A stretch of 46,313 bases of DNA from Streptomyces virginiae (GTDB lineage: Bacteria > Actinomycetota > Actinomycetes > Streptomycetales > Streptomycetaceae). The notes beneath the pieces are model-generated. The model was not told where the DNA came from and made no database searches. It worked only from the letters and a program-made list of their open reading frames with translations. Positions 7,727-15,742 of this stretch are shown piece after piece. The first letter of the stretch is position 1. Every line of letters starts with the position of its first letter. The stretch lies in contig NZ_JOAK01000045.1 in the NCBI RefSeq assembly GCF_000720455.1, positions 1 through 46,313 of the forward strand. The letters run 5' to 3'. A program made the position numbers and the translations under genes.

Positions 7727-9280
7727 CTACGCGTATCGCTCGCGCAGTTTGTATTTCAGGACCTTGCGGAGGGCTTCGTTGCGGGGGAGGGGGGTCAGGA
7801 GTTCCAGTTGTTCCGGGAGTTTGTGGGTGGCCAGGCCTTCCGTGCGGAGATAGGCCGTGAGTTGGGGGAGGGTGAGGGGGGCGGCTCCCTCGGGTTGTTC
7901 GATCACCGCGCAGACGCGTTCGCCGCGGATCTGGTCCGGGAGGCCGATGACCGCTACGTCCGCGACGCCCGGGAGGCGGTGGAGGAGGTCTTCGATCTCC
8001 TTGGCGGAGATGTTCTCGCCCTTGCGGATGATGACGTCCTTGCTGCGGCCGGTGAGGACCAGGTAGCCGTCGTGGGTCAGGTGGCCGAGGTCGCCGGTGA
8101 TCAGGTAGCCGTCGTGGTCGAAGACCTCGGCGGACCGGTCCCGGCCCAGGTAGCCCTGGCAGACCGCCTCGCCGCGCAGGCGCACCTCGCCGTCGGTGCC
8201 CGCGGGGAGCAGGGTGCCGGCGGGGGTGGTGATGCGGATGGACATGCCCTCCGGGGGCCGGCCCTCGGTGGTGGCGAGGTGCTCGGTGGTGTCGTCCGGG
8301 GCGCCCATGGTGATCATGGGGACTTCGGTCATGCCGTAGCCGTGGGTGAGCTGGCAGCCGAGTTCGCGGACCACGGCGTGGTAGATCTCGGGCGGCTTGG
8401 GGGCGCCGCCGCCCGCGAGGAGGCGGAGGGTGGGGATGAGGGGGACGTCCGGGGCCTTGCGCTGTTCGGTGAGGAACATGGAGTAGAAGGCGGTGGATCC
8501 GCCGGCGACGGTGACCCCGTGGCGGCGGTAGCCGTCCAGGGCGTCCGGCATCGCGAACTTCTCGAAGAGGACGGCGGGGAAGCCGTAGAGCAGCAGCATC
8601 ACGGTGTAGTCCGGGCCGGCTATGTGGGCGTAGGGGAAGGCCATCGAGCCGACGTCGGACGGGGTCAGGTGCAGGGCGTGGGCGAGGCAGGAGCCGCCGG
8701 CGATGAGGGAGCGGTCGGTGTGCAGGACGCCCTTGGGGTCGGAGGTGGTGCCGGAGGTCCAGTAGATCCAGCGGACGTCGGTGCCGGAGGCGGGCGGCGG
8801 GGGCAGTACGGCCGGGTCGCCGTCGGGGAGGGAGGCGTAGGCCTCGAAGACGCCGCGGGCGCCGAGCCGCCGGGCCATGGCGGGGTAGTCGTGGCCCCGC
8901 CACACTCCGGGTATCGCGAGGAAGTCGGCCTTGGCCTCGCGGAGTGCGAAACCGACCTCGCGGTCGCGGTAGAAGGGGATGACGGGGGTCTGGACGGCGC
9001 CGATCCGGGCGAGGGCGACGCAGAGCAGTACGGTCTCGATGCGCGTGGGGAGCTGCCAGGCGACGACGGTGCCGGGGCGCACGCCCATGTCGTACAGACC
9101 CGCGGCGACGCGTTCGGAGCGGTCGCGCAGTTCTCCGAAGGTGAGCGTGCGGTCGGCGGTGGGGTCTTCGGCGGCTTCGATCAGGACGGGGGTGTCCGGG
9201 GTGAGTGCGGCCCGGCGGGTGATGAGTTCCCACAGGGTGCGGGAGCGGCTCAGTTCTGTCGCGGTCGCGGTGTCCGTCAT
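7727..9280 (-). CDS. Class I AMP-forming acyl-CoA synthetase (cyclohexanecarboxylate-CoA ligase-like)
   Basis: 517 aa, usual ANL length. It activates a carboxylic acid to the acyl-CoA through an acyl-adenylate. The P-loop motif is YWTSGTTSDPKG (about 172-183), the A5-like motif is HGYGMTEVPM, the hinge region is TGDLGHL then GRSKDVIIRKGENISAKEIE, and the A10 lysine lies in PRNEALRKVLK, where the usual SGK is replaced by ALRK but the Lys is kept. The start at 9280 (MTDTATATE) has AGAGG six bases upstream; an ATG at 9301 is less likely. A CTGACG-type operator lies at 9312-9326, 31 bp upstream. The substrate is unknown; short-to-medium or cyclic acids are plausible. Its 3' end abuts the repeat module. 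Confidence 0.92.
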   Translation of the reverse strand: MTDTATATELSRSRTLWELITRRAALTPDTPVLIEAAEDPTADRTLTFGELRDRSERVAAGLYDMGVRPGTVVAWQLPTRIETVLLCVALARIGAVQTPVIPFYRDREVGFALREAKADFLAIPGVWRGHDYPAMARRLGARGVFEAYASLPDGDPAVLPPPPASGTDVRWIYWTSGTTSDPKGVLHTDRSLIAGGSCLAHALHLTPSDVGSMAFPYAHIAGPDYTVMLLLYGFPAVLFEKFAMPDALDGYRRHGVTVAGGSTAFYSMFLTEQRKAPDVPLIPTLRLLAGGGAPKPPEIYHAVVRELGCQLTHGYGMTEVPMITMGAPDDTTEHLATTEGRPPEGMSIRITTPAGTLLPAGTDGEVRLRGEAVCQGYLGRDRSAEVFDHDGYLITGDLGHLTHDGYLVLTGRSKDVIIRKGENISAKEIEDLLHRLPGVADVAVIGLPDQIRGERVCAVIEQPEGAAPLTLPQLTAYLRTEGLATHKLPEQLELLTPLPRNEALRKVLKYKLRERYA

Positions 9281-9311
9281 CCCAGACCTCTCTTCGGCCA
9301 TCGGCCAATAA

Positions 9312-9326
9312 CTGACGGTTAGTCAG
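9312..9326. promoter_or_regulatory. CTGACG-type palindromic operator, site 1
   Basis: CTGACGGTTAGTCAG: perfect 5-bp arms CTGAC/GTCAG followed by AT. It lies just upstream of the divergent acyl-CoA ligase gene (start 9280). Confidence 0.8.
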
Positions 9327-9389
9327 ATCTGGCGCAGAGCGTAGAGCGCCGACGCTTGTCGGTCCAGGGGTGGCGGGGCTAGCTTGTTT

Positions 9390-9404
9390 CTGACGATCCA
9401 TCAG
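9390..9404. promoter_or_regulatory. CTGACG-type operator, site 2
   Basis: CTGACGATCCATCAG followed by AT, with one arm mismatch. It is 45 bp upstream of the amidohydrolase start, on the other side of the same divergent promoter region as site 1. Confidence 0.7.
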
Positions 9405-9449
9405 ATCGGCACGGGATCGGCACGGGATTGGCACCGGATTGGGGAGCCC

Positions 9450-10664
9450 ATGGAACTGCCTCGGATCATCAGCGTCGACGACCATGTGATCGAGCCCGCG
9501 CACCTGTTCGACGTCTGGCTGCCCGCCAAGTACCGCGACCGCGGCCCCAAGGCGCTCACGGCCGGCATCGGCGAGCTCCAGTACACGGGCGGCAAGTACG
9601 TGATCTCCATGGACCCGGACGGCCCCCCGACCGACTGGTGGATCTACGAGGACCTGAAGTTCCCGTACAAGCGCAACATCGCCGCCGTCGGCTTCGACCG
9701 CGACGACATGACGCTGGAGGGGATCACCCGCGAGGAGATGCGCCAGGGGTGCTGGGACCCCAAGGCGCGCCTCGCCGACATGGACCTCAACCACGTCGAG
9801 GCCTCCCTGTGCTTCCCGACCTTCCCGCGCTTTTGCGGTCAGACCTTCGCCGAGGCGCACGACAAGGAGGTCGCGCTCGCCTGCGTGCGCGCCTACAACG
9901 ACTGGATGGTCGAGGAGTGGTGCGGCGACAGCGGCGGCCGGCTGATCCCGCTGTGCATCATCCCGCTGTGGGACATCGACCTGGCGGTGGCCGAGATCCG
10001 GCGCAACGCCGCCCGCGGGGTGCGCGCCGTGACCTTCTCCGAGATCCCGACCTACCTGGGGCTGCCGTCGATCCACTCCGGCTACTGGGACCCCTTCTTC
10101 GCCGTCTGCCAGGAGACGGGCACGGTGGTCAACATGCACATCGGGTCCAGCTCGCAGATGCCCGCGGCCTCCCCGGACGCGCCGCCCGCCGTACAGGCGT
10201 CGCTCAGCTTCAACAACGCCATGGCCTCGATGATGGACTTCCTCTTCAGCGGGGTGCTCGTGAAGTTCCCGACGCTCAAGCTGGCCTACAGCGAGGGGCA
10301 GATGGGCTGGATCCCGTACGCCCTGGAACGCGCGGACGACGTGTGGGAGGAGCACCGGGCCTGGGGCGGAGTGCGCGACCTGATCCCCGAGCCGCCGTCG
10401 ACCTACTACTACCGGCAGATGTTCTGCTGCTTCTTCCGCGACAAGCACGGCATCGCCTCGCTCGACGTCGTCGGCCGCGACAACGCGACCTTCGAGACCG
10501 ACTACCCGCACGTGGACTCGACCTTCCCGCACACCAAGGAGGTCGCCCTCGACCATGTGCGGGGGCTGGACGAGGAGACGGTCTACAAGCTGATGCGCGG
10601 CAATGCCATCCGCATGCTCGGCCTCGACATGGACAAGGACCGCAGCAAGGGCACGGGCCGCTGA
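9450..10664 (+). CDS. ACMSD-type metal-dependent amidohydrolase (amidohydrolase 2 family)
   Basis: 404 aa. A TIM-barrel hydrolase or decarboxylase of the amidohydrolase-2 family. The N-terminal metal motif is VDDHVIEP (Asp11, His12, Glu15), a barrel His lies in VVNMHIGSS (His230), and the catalytic Asp lies in FETDYPHVDS (Asp351). The start at 9450 has GGGGAG five bases upstream; the longer frame to 9384 would run across operator site 2. Relatives act as decarboxylases or ring-opening hydrolases on carboxylated or cyclic intermediates. It heads an operon with two acyl-CoA dehydrogenase genes (1-bp overlap with the next), so it probably acts on the same pathway intermediate. The exact reaction cannot be read from the sequence. 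Confidence 0.9.
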   Translation: MELPRIISVDDHVIEPAHLFDVWLPAKYRDRGPKALTAGIGELQYTGGKYVISMDPDGPPTDWWIYEDLKFPYKRNIAAVGFDRDDMTLEGITREEMRQGCWDPKARLADMDLNHVEASLCFPTFPRFCGQTFAEAHDKEVALACVRAYNDWMVEEWCGDSGGRLIPLCIIPLWDIDLAVAEIRRNAARGVRAVTFSEIPTYLGLPSIHSGYWDPFFAVCQETGTVVNMHIGSSSQMPAASPDAPPAVQASLSFNNAMASMMDFLFSGVLVKFPTLKLAYSEGQMGWIPYALERADDVWEEHRAWGGVRDLIPEPPSTYYYRQMFCCFFRDKHGIASLDVVGRDNATFETDYPHVDSTFPHTKEVALDHVRGLDEETVYKLMRGNAIRMLGLDMDKDRSKGTGR

Positions 10665-11821
10665 TGGACCTGACGTACACCGACGAGGAGCGGGACTTCC
10701 GGGCGCGGCTGCGCGAGTGGCTCGCCAAGACCCTCCCCGAGCTGCCCGCCCGGCCGTCCCCGGACGACTGGCCGGGCCGGCGCGCCTACGACCTGGGCTG
10801 GCAGCGCAGGCTGTACGAGGCCGGGTACGCCGGGCTGCACTGGCCCGTGGACGCGGGCGGCCGCGGCGCCACCCCGACCCAGCACCTGATCTTCCTGGAG
10901 GAGACCGAGCGCGCCGGCGCCCCGTACGTCGGCGCGAACTTCGTCGGGCTGCTGCACGCCGGCCCGACCATCGCCGCCGAGGGCACGGCCGCGCAGCGGG
11001 CGCGCTGGCTGCCGCCCGTACTGCGCGGCGACGAGGTGTGGTGCCAGGGCTTCAGCGAGCCGGACGCCGGCTCCGACCTGGCCTCCCTGCGCACGCGCGC
11101 GGTCCGAGACGGCGACGACTACGTGATCACCGGGTCGAAGATCTGGACCTCGCACGCGGAGGTCGCCGACTGGTGCGAGCTGCTCGTACGCACGGACCCC
11201 GAGGCCCCCAAGCACCGCGGGATCTCCTGGCTGGCCATGCCGATGGACGCGCCGGGGGTGACCGTACGGCCGCTGCGCACGCTCGCCGGGTCGACGGAGT
11301 TCGCCGAGGTGTTCCTCGACGAGGTGCGGGTCCCGGTCGCCGACCGGGTGGGCGCGGAGAACGACGGCTGGCGCGTCACCATGGTCACCCTGTCCTTCGA
11401 GCGGGGCACCGCCTTCGTCGGCGAGGTCGTCGCCTGCCGCCGGACCCTGGGCGAGCTGGCCCGTACGGCGAAGGCGAACGGCCGCTGGGACGACCCGGCG
11501 CTGCGGCGCCGGCTGGGCAGGCTGTACGGCGAGTTCGGCGCGCTGTGGCGGCTGACGCAGTGGAACGTGAGCGAGGCCGAGCGGTCGGCGGGCGGGGTCC
11601 CCGGCATCGGCGGCTCGGTCTTCAAGCTGGCCTACTCGCACGCCCGCCAGGAGCTGTACGACGCGGCGGCGGAGGTCCTCGGGGCCGCGTCCCTGTCCCT
11701 GGAGGAGGAGTGGACCCTGGACCGGCTCTCCTCCCTCTCGTACACGATCGCGGCGGGCACCTCGCAGATCCAGCGGAACATCGTCGCCGAGCGGATCCTC
11801 GGCCTCCCGAAGGGCCGGTGA
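10664..11821 (+). CDS. Acyl-CoA dehydrogenase, subunit type with IQRNIVAERILGLP terminus
   Basis: 385 aa, FAD-dependent dehydrogenation of an acyl-CoA. FAD and substrate motifs are visible: WCQGFSEPDAGSDLASLRTRA, YVITGSKIWTSHA and the C-terminal AAGTSQIQRNIVAERILGLP. In medium-chain enzymes the catalytic Glu precedes GTSQIQ; here that residue is Ala, so the base is missing from this position. The ATG overlaps the amidohydrolase stop by one base and the next dehydrogenase gene follows at once. Two adjacent, dissimilar dehydrogenases recall the heteromeric ChsE-type enzymes of mycobacterial sterol side-chain degradation; heteromer formation is inferred. Confidence 0.93.
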   Translation: MDLTYTDEERDFRARLREWLAKTLPELPARPSPDDWPGRRAYDLGWQRRLYEAGYAGLHWPVDAGGRGATPTQHLIFLEETERAGAPYVGANFVGLLHAGPTIAAEGTAAQRARWLPPVLRGDEVWCQGFSEPDAGSDLASLRTRAVRDGDDYVITGSKIWTSHAEVADWCELLVRTDPEAPKHRGISWLAMPMDAPGVTVRPLRTLAGSTEFAEVFLDEVRVPVADRVGAENDGWRVTMVTLSFERGTAFVGEVVACRRTLGELARTAKANGRWDDPALRRRLGRLYGEFGALWRLTQWNVSEAERSAGGVPGIGGSVFKLAYSHARQELYDAAAEVLGAASLSLEEEWTLDRLSSLSYTIAAGTSQIQRNIVAERILGLPKGR

Positions 11822-11826
11822 GCGGG

Positions 11827-12738
11827 ATGGACTTCCGGCCGACGGAGGACCAGCGGGCTCTGCGGGCGGGCGTACGGGCCTTGCTGGCGGGCCGGTACGG
11901 GCGGGAGGCGCTGCGCGCCTCGGTGGACACGGGCGTCGCGGTGGACCGCGGGCTGTGGCGGGAGCTGGGCGAGGCGGGCTTCTTCGCGCTGCGGCTGCCG
12001 GAGTCCGAGGGCGGTGTGGGGCTGGGGCTGCCGGAGGCGGTGCTCGTCTTCGAGGAGGCCGGGCGGGCCCTGGTGCCGGGGCCGCTGGTGGCGACGCACC
12101 TGGCCGCCGGGGTGGTGCCGGGGGCCGCGGCGGGGACGGCGGTGGTGACCGCCTTCGACCTGGGCGGTGACCTGGTCGCCCACCTGGGGGAGGCGGACGC
12201 GGTGCTCGGCGCGGCCGGGCTGCCGGACGGCGAGCCGGTGCGCGCGGCGGACCCGCTGACGCCGCTGCACCGGGTTGCGCCGCACCGGGTTCCGCGGCGC
12301 GGTGACGTCGGCGCGTACGTGGCGGAGGGGGCGCTGCTGACGGCCGCGCTCCAGGTCGGGAGCGCGCTGCGGACGGTGGAGCTGGCGGTGCGCCACGCGG
12401 GCGAGCGCGAGCAGTTCGGGCAGCCGATCGGGGCGTTCCAGGCGGTCAAGCACCTGTGCGCGCAGATGCTGGTGCGGGCGGAGGTGGCCCGTACGGCGGT
12501 GTACGCGGCGGCGGTGACGGGCGGGGCGGGGGAGGTGGCCGCGGCGAAGCTGCTGGCGGACGGGGCCGCCGTCGACAACGCCCGGGACTGCCTGCAGGTG
12601 CACGGCGGGATGGGCTTCACGTGGGAGGCGGACGTGCACCTGCACCTGAAGCGGGCCTGGGTGCGGGCCGAGCAGTGGCGGACGGCGGCGGAGGCGGAGG
12701 AGCTGCTCGCGGAGGAGCTGCTGGACTCGGCGGGGTAG
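11827..12738 (+). CDS. Acyl-CoA dehydrogenase, short partner-type subunit (HGGMGFTWE type)
   Basis: 303 aa, shorter than the usual 380-400. The N-terminal helical domain (MDFRPTEDQRALRAGVRALL) is present. The central beta-domain is much reduced: the region from about 105 to 165 lacks the usual acyl-CoA-binding strands. The C-terminal helical bundle is clear (HAGEREQFGQPIGAFQAVKHL, LQVHGGMGFTWEADVHLHLKRAW). A GTG at 11818 overlapping the previous stop (GTGA) is an alternative start; GAGCGGG precedes the ATG at 11827. With the preceding gene it probably forms an alpha2beta2 dehydrogenase in which the two subunits share one or two FAD sites. Confidence 0.9.
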   Translation: MDFRPTEDQRALRAGVRALLAGRYGREALRASVDTGVAVDRGLWRELGEAGFFALRLPESEGGVGLGLPEAVLVFEEAGRALVPGPLVATHLAAGVVPGAAAGTAVVTAFDLGGDLVAHLGEADAVLGAAGLPDGEPVRAADPLTPLHRVAPHRVPRRGDVGAYVAEGALLTAALQVGSALRTVELAVRHAGEREQFGQPIGAFQAVKHLCAQMLVRAEVARTAVYAAAVTGGAGEVAAAKLLADGAAVDNARDCLQVHGGMGFTWEADVHLHLKRAWVRAEQWRTAAEAEELLAEELLDSAG

Positions 12739-13116
12739 CCCGCCGGCCCCGGGTGGGGCGGTCCGGCCCCGGGTGGGCGGTCCTGCGCGGTGTGACGGGT
12801 GGGGCGAGAGGGGTACGGGAGGAACACCGCGGGACGCATGTCCGATTACAGAGAGTTGATATCGCTTTGTGTCCTTCGCCCGCCCCATTACGGCCCGGAG
12901 TCAGGGGCCTGCTCCGGTACGCTCCGACGAATGCGAGCGATTGAGCGGCGGGAGCGTCGCACAGTATGCACCACGCCTACTCATTCGCGCGGGAATATGC
13001 CCGAAGCGCTTGTTGTGGTGACTGTACGTCAACCATGCTGCTACGCAAGGGGGTCACGGTTGGTGACCCCGCCCCGTCGCGAGGCGAAGTGTCCGCCGGT
13101 TCGGATGGTGTGAGCG
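12739..13116. other. Intergenic region with direct repeats and an 8-bp perfect hairpin
   Basis: 378 bp without a convincing gene. GGCCCCGGGTGGG is directly repeated near 12746-12780. The middle is less GC-rich than its surroundings. A perfect stem GGGGTCAC (13050-13057) / GTGACCCC (13063-13070) with a 5-base loop lies about 47 bp upstream of the next start and could be an operator or a leader hairpin. An open frame at 12799-13113 reads through the region but shows no family resemblance. Confidence 0.55.
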
Positions 13117-13605
13117 GTGCAGGTGCTTCAGGTTCAGTTGGAGGTAGGCGCGGATCCCGCCGAGGTCGGCCGGGCCCGCCGGTGGGCGCGGTCGCGGCTG
13201 GCGGGGTCCGGCATAGGGGACGACGAGCCGCTCGCCGAGACGCTGATCCTGCTGATCTCCGAGCTGGTCACGAACGCGGTCGTGCACACGGGCTGTCCGG
13301 CCGTGCTGCGCATGCTGTTCGGGGGGCCGGGGGTGCGTGTCGAAGTGGCCGACGCGAGCGACCGGGCGCCGGCCCGCCGGCAGGCCTGCGGAGAGGACAC
13401 GGGCGGGCGCGGCCTGGAGCTGGTGGACGGCCTGGCCGACCGGTGGGGCTGGCAGCGCGAGGGCGCGGGCAAGCGGATCTGGTGCGAGATCGACCGCGCG
13501 CGGAAGGCGGAGTCGGACGCCGCGACGGGCGGTGCCTCGGCGGACGCCTCGTGCTGCACGCCGGAAGTTCACACTCCCGTGCGGGAACCGCGCTTGTACC
13601 TCTAA
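13117..13605 (+). CDS. ATP-binding protein, RsbW-like HATPase (anti-sigma kinase family)
   Basis: 162 aa. A single HATPase_c_2 domain of the kind common in Streptomyces, related to SpoIIAB/RsbW anti-sigma kinases. The N box is LISELVTNAVVHTG (Glu and Asn present). The G1 region reads VEVADASDRAPARR, without the canonical DxGxG glycine pair. The G2 region is GGRGLELVDGLADRWGW. The C-terminal 35 residues are Ala/Thr-rich with a Cys pair (ASCCTPEV). GTG start at 13117 with only a weak ribosome-binding site. No partner sigma or antagonist gene is adjacent, so it is an orphan switch protein. A hairpin lies in its leader region. Confidence 0.87.
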   Translation: MQVLQVQLEVGADPAEVGRARRWARSRLAGSGIGDDEPLAETLILLISELVTNAVVHTGCPAVLRMLFGGPGVRVEVADASDRAPARRQACGEDTGGRGLELVDGLADRWGWQREGAGKRIWCEIDRARKAESDAATGGASADASCCTPEVHTPVREPRLYL

Positions 13606-13769
13606 CGAGGTGTTGACGGTTCGTCACCTGTTGATCACCCTGGTGTGGAGCGATTCGACGCGAGGGGACGCCAAGGACACGCCTTGACGAGTGCGGGTCG
13701 CGGGGTGGCGGCTGCCGTGCCGCGCTCGGGGCGTGCATGCGCGCCGCCGCCACCCGCAGCACACCGCGG

Positions 13770-13807
13770 CGCGCTCCGCGGCCCGGCGGTCCGGGTGGCG
13801 GAGCGCG
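13770..13807. terminator. Bidirectional terminator hairpin
   Basis: CGCGCTCCGC (13770-13779) and GCGGAGCGCG (13798-13807) form a perfect 10-bp stem with an 18-base loop. It lies between convergent genes ending at 13605 and 13826. Confidence 0.65.
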
Positions 13808-13825
13808 GCGGGCGCCGGGCGGAGG

Positions 13826-14548
13826 TCAGCCGTCGGTGCAGATCACGTCGTAGGGACGGCCCACCGAGATGGTCAGACGGATCGGATCGGTGGTGCCGGA
13901 GGGGCACTCTTCCTTCGTCTTGACCAGGCCGAGGACCTTGAGCGCGCCCGAGCCGCCGCAGGGGACCTCCTTGGCCTGCGAGGTCACGCAGTCGCCCTTG
14001 ACGAGCTGGCCGCCGCCGGCGCCGGCGTCGCCGGGGTGTTCGTTGGACAGGTTGCGGCCGCAGACCGTGTTGGTGGGGATACCGCTCGACTTGCCGCCGT
14101 TGTAGGAGATGCTCACCTCGATCATCACGTCGGTGCCCGCGGGGCACTGGATGGAGCCCGGCAGGATGCTGGCTTCCTTGATGTCGATCGCCTTGAAGCT
14201 TGCGCCGGAGTCGGAGCAGCCCGTCCGCTTGTAGGCGTCGGCGCCCTTGGAGGCGTCGGGTCCACCGCAGTCGCCGACCTTCCAGGCGCTGGAGGTGTCG
14301 GAGGAGGACTCGGGGGACCCGGGGTCCTTCGCCGTGGGCTTGGCGGAGGGGGAGGCGGAGGCGGAGGTGGAGGTGGACGACTTGCCCTTGTCCGCGCCGA
14401 GCACCTTGGAGGCGCCGTAGGCCCCGCCGACGACCAGGGCCAGGACCAGGAAGACGACGAACTTGTTGCTCCCGCGCCGCTGCGGGGCCCCCGGGGTGAA
14501 CGGCGGCGGCTGCGGCGGGGGCGGGGACGCCTGGTACGGGTTGGACAT
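13826..14548 (-). CDS. Membrane-anchored Cys-rich protein, LppU/SCO3897-like
   Basis: 240 aa. A Pro-rich cytoplasmic head (MSNPYQASPPPPQPPP) is followed by one transmembrane helix at about 31-50 (FVVFLVLALVVGGAYGAS), a Ser/Thr linker, and an external region with seven or more cysteines. That region has two tandem similar halves, each opening GDC and continuing with a central Cys, C-P-x-G-T, and a final Cys. This pattern resembles the LppU/SCO3897 family of envelope proteins; function unknown. The start has GGAG seven bases upstream, and longer frames give Arg/Pro noise. The gene at 44560-45342 carries a related external domain, so two distant paralogues occur in the window. Confidence 0.85.
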   Translation of the reverse strand: MSNPYQASPPPPQPPPFTPGAPQRRGSNKFVVFLVLALVVGGAYGASKVLGADKGKSSTSTSASASPSAKPTAKDPGSPESSSDTSSAWKVGDCGGPDASKGADAYKRTGCSDSGASFKAIDIKEASILPGSIQCPAGTDVMIEVSISYNGGKSSGIPTNTVCGRNLSNEHPGDAGAGGGQLVKGDCVTSQAKEVPCGGSGALKVLGLVKTKEECPSGTTDPIRLTISVGRPYDVICTDG

Positions 14549-14690
14549 GCGCTTCTCCAGTGCTGAGGGTGGTGAGGAGCGGGGGGTGACGCGAGAACGG
14601 TGACGCGTCATGGACACAACATGGTTCCACCCGGTGTGGCGCCCGGGCCGCCGGGGTCGCCCCGCCCCTCGCCACCTGCGGGGACGGGTC

Positions 14691-15617
14691 TCAGAGGACG
14701 GCCACCGGGGCCACGGGGGTGCCGGTGCCGCCCACGAAGGGCTCGGGCATGGCGGAGAGGAGGAAGGCGTACCGGTTCTCTTCTGCACAGGCTGTGGACA
14801 GTTTTTCGAGGTCCCAGTTCTGGCCCTGGTGCATGCCCATCTCCACCAGGTCGAGGGCGTGGACCGGCAGCCACAGGTTCTCGATCTCCGGCGGGAAGAT
14901 CTCGAAGGTCAGGGTGTCGTTCGCGACGGCCGCCACGTCCCGCGCGTGGAACCACTCCGGGGTGCGGACGGACAGCCCGGGCGACGGGAAGCCGTAGCCG
15001 TGCTTGTCGCCCGCCAGGTAGACCTGGATCTGGCCGGTGCGGACCAGGACGACGTCGCCGGCGCGGACGGTGACCCGGCCGAACTCCTCGGCCTCCGCCA
15101 GGTCCGCCGGGGTCACCGCGTGATCGCCCGGCAGACGGTCCAGTCCCTTCGCGCGGGCCACGTCGAGGAGCACCCCGCGCGAGACGATGGGGGTGGCCTT
15201 GTCGATGCCGCTGAACTCGGCCCGGCCGTGGGCGGTGATGGTGCCGGCGGGGCGGCCGTTGTAGATCCGGCCCGAGTGCGAGACGTGGGTGAGGGCGTCC
15301 CAGTGGGTGCCCGCCTGCAGGCCCATGCTGACGGCGTCGTCGCTGCACGCCACGGTGCCCGGCCCGAAGAGCTCCTGGTTGATCTGCACCATCGTGTGCA
15401 GCGGGTTGATCCGGCCGGGGATCATGCCGACCTGGACGCCGTCCTCCTTGAGCGGCAGCGCCAGGGGGATGCGGCGGCCGCTGCGGATCTCGGCGGCCGC
15501 ACTCCGCACCACCTCGTCGGTGATCAGGTTCAGGGTGCCGATCTCGTCGTCGGCGCCCCAGCGTCCCCAGTTGTTGACGCGCTTGGCGATGTCGTGGAAC
15601 TCGGCGGGCAGGGTCAT
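14691..15617 (-). CDS. Cyclase-family metal-dependent hydrolase (kynurenine-formamidase-like, PF04199)
   Basis: 308 aa. The family metal motif H-x3-D-x3-H type is visible in LQAGTHWDALTHV. Other family features are IPGRINPLHTMVQ, VLLDVARAKGLDRLPGD, VRAGDVVLVRTGQ and the C-terminal LPVHALDLVEMGMHQGQNWDLEKL. Members hydrolyse arylformamides, cyclic amides or lactone-like rings. The start at 15617 (MTLPAEF) begins the conserved domain, but its ribosome-binding site is poor (GAGGAG 12 bases away). A start at 15701 would add 28 residues including a His-Pro run made by GGATGC hexamers. The gene is divergent from the SDR gene across operator site 3, so it is probably part of the same catabolic regulon. 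Confidence 0.87.
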   Translation of the reverse strand: MTLPAEFHDIAKRVNNWGRWGADDEIGTLNLITDEVVRSAAAEIRSGRRIPLALPLKEDGVQVGMIPGRINPLHTMVQINQELFGPGTVACSDDAVSMGLQAGTHWDALTHVSHSGRIYNGRPAGTITAHGRAEFSGIDKATPIVSRGVLLDVARAKGLDRLPGDHAVTPADLAEAEEFGRVTVRAGDVVLVRTGQIQVYLAGDKHGYGFPSPGLSVRTPEWFHARDVAAVANDTLTFEIFPPEIENLWLPVHALDLVEMGMHQGQNWDLEKLSTACAEENRYAFLLSAMPEPFVGGTGTPVAPVAVL

Positions 15618-15706
15618 GGGCGTCGACAGCTCCTCGCATGGATGCGGATGCGGATGTGGATGCGGTAACGGGGGCTTGTGCAGGTGCATCTGACTACCCA
15701 TAGAAT

Positions 15707-15721
15707 CTAACGGTCCGTCAG
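15707..15721. promoter_or_regulatory. CTGACG-type operator, site 3
   Basis: CTAACGGTCCGTCAG: one mismatch in the left arm. It lies between the divergent cyclase-family gene and the SDR gene (start 15743, 21 bp downstream). A weaker half-site, CTGACTACCCATAG, lies beside it at 15690-15703. Confidence 0.72.
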
Positions 15722-15742
15722 AAAACGCGGGAAGGGGCCGAC

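Noticed and set aside
12799..13113. 104-aa plus-strand open frame before the RsbW-like gene
   Set aside because: Crosses the perfect hairpin and lower-GC DNA, lacks a normal third-position GC bias, and has no family features.
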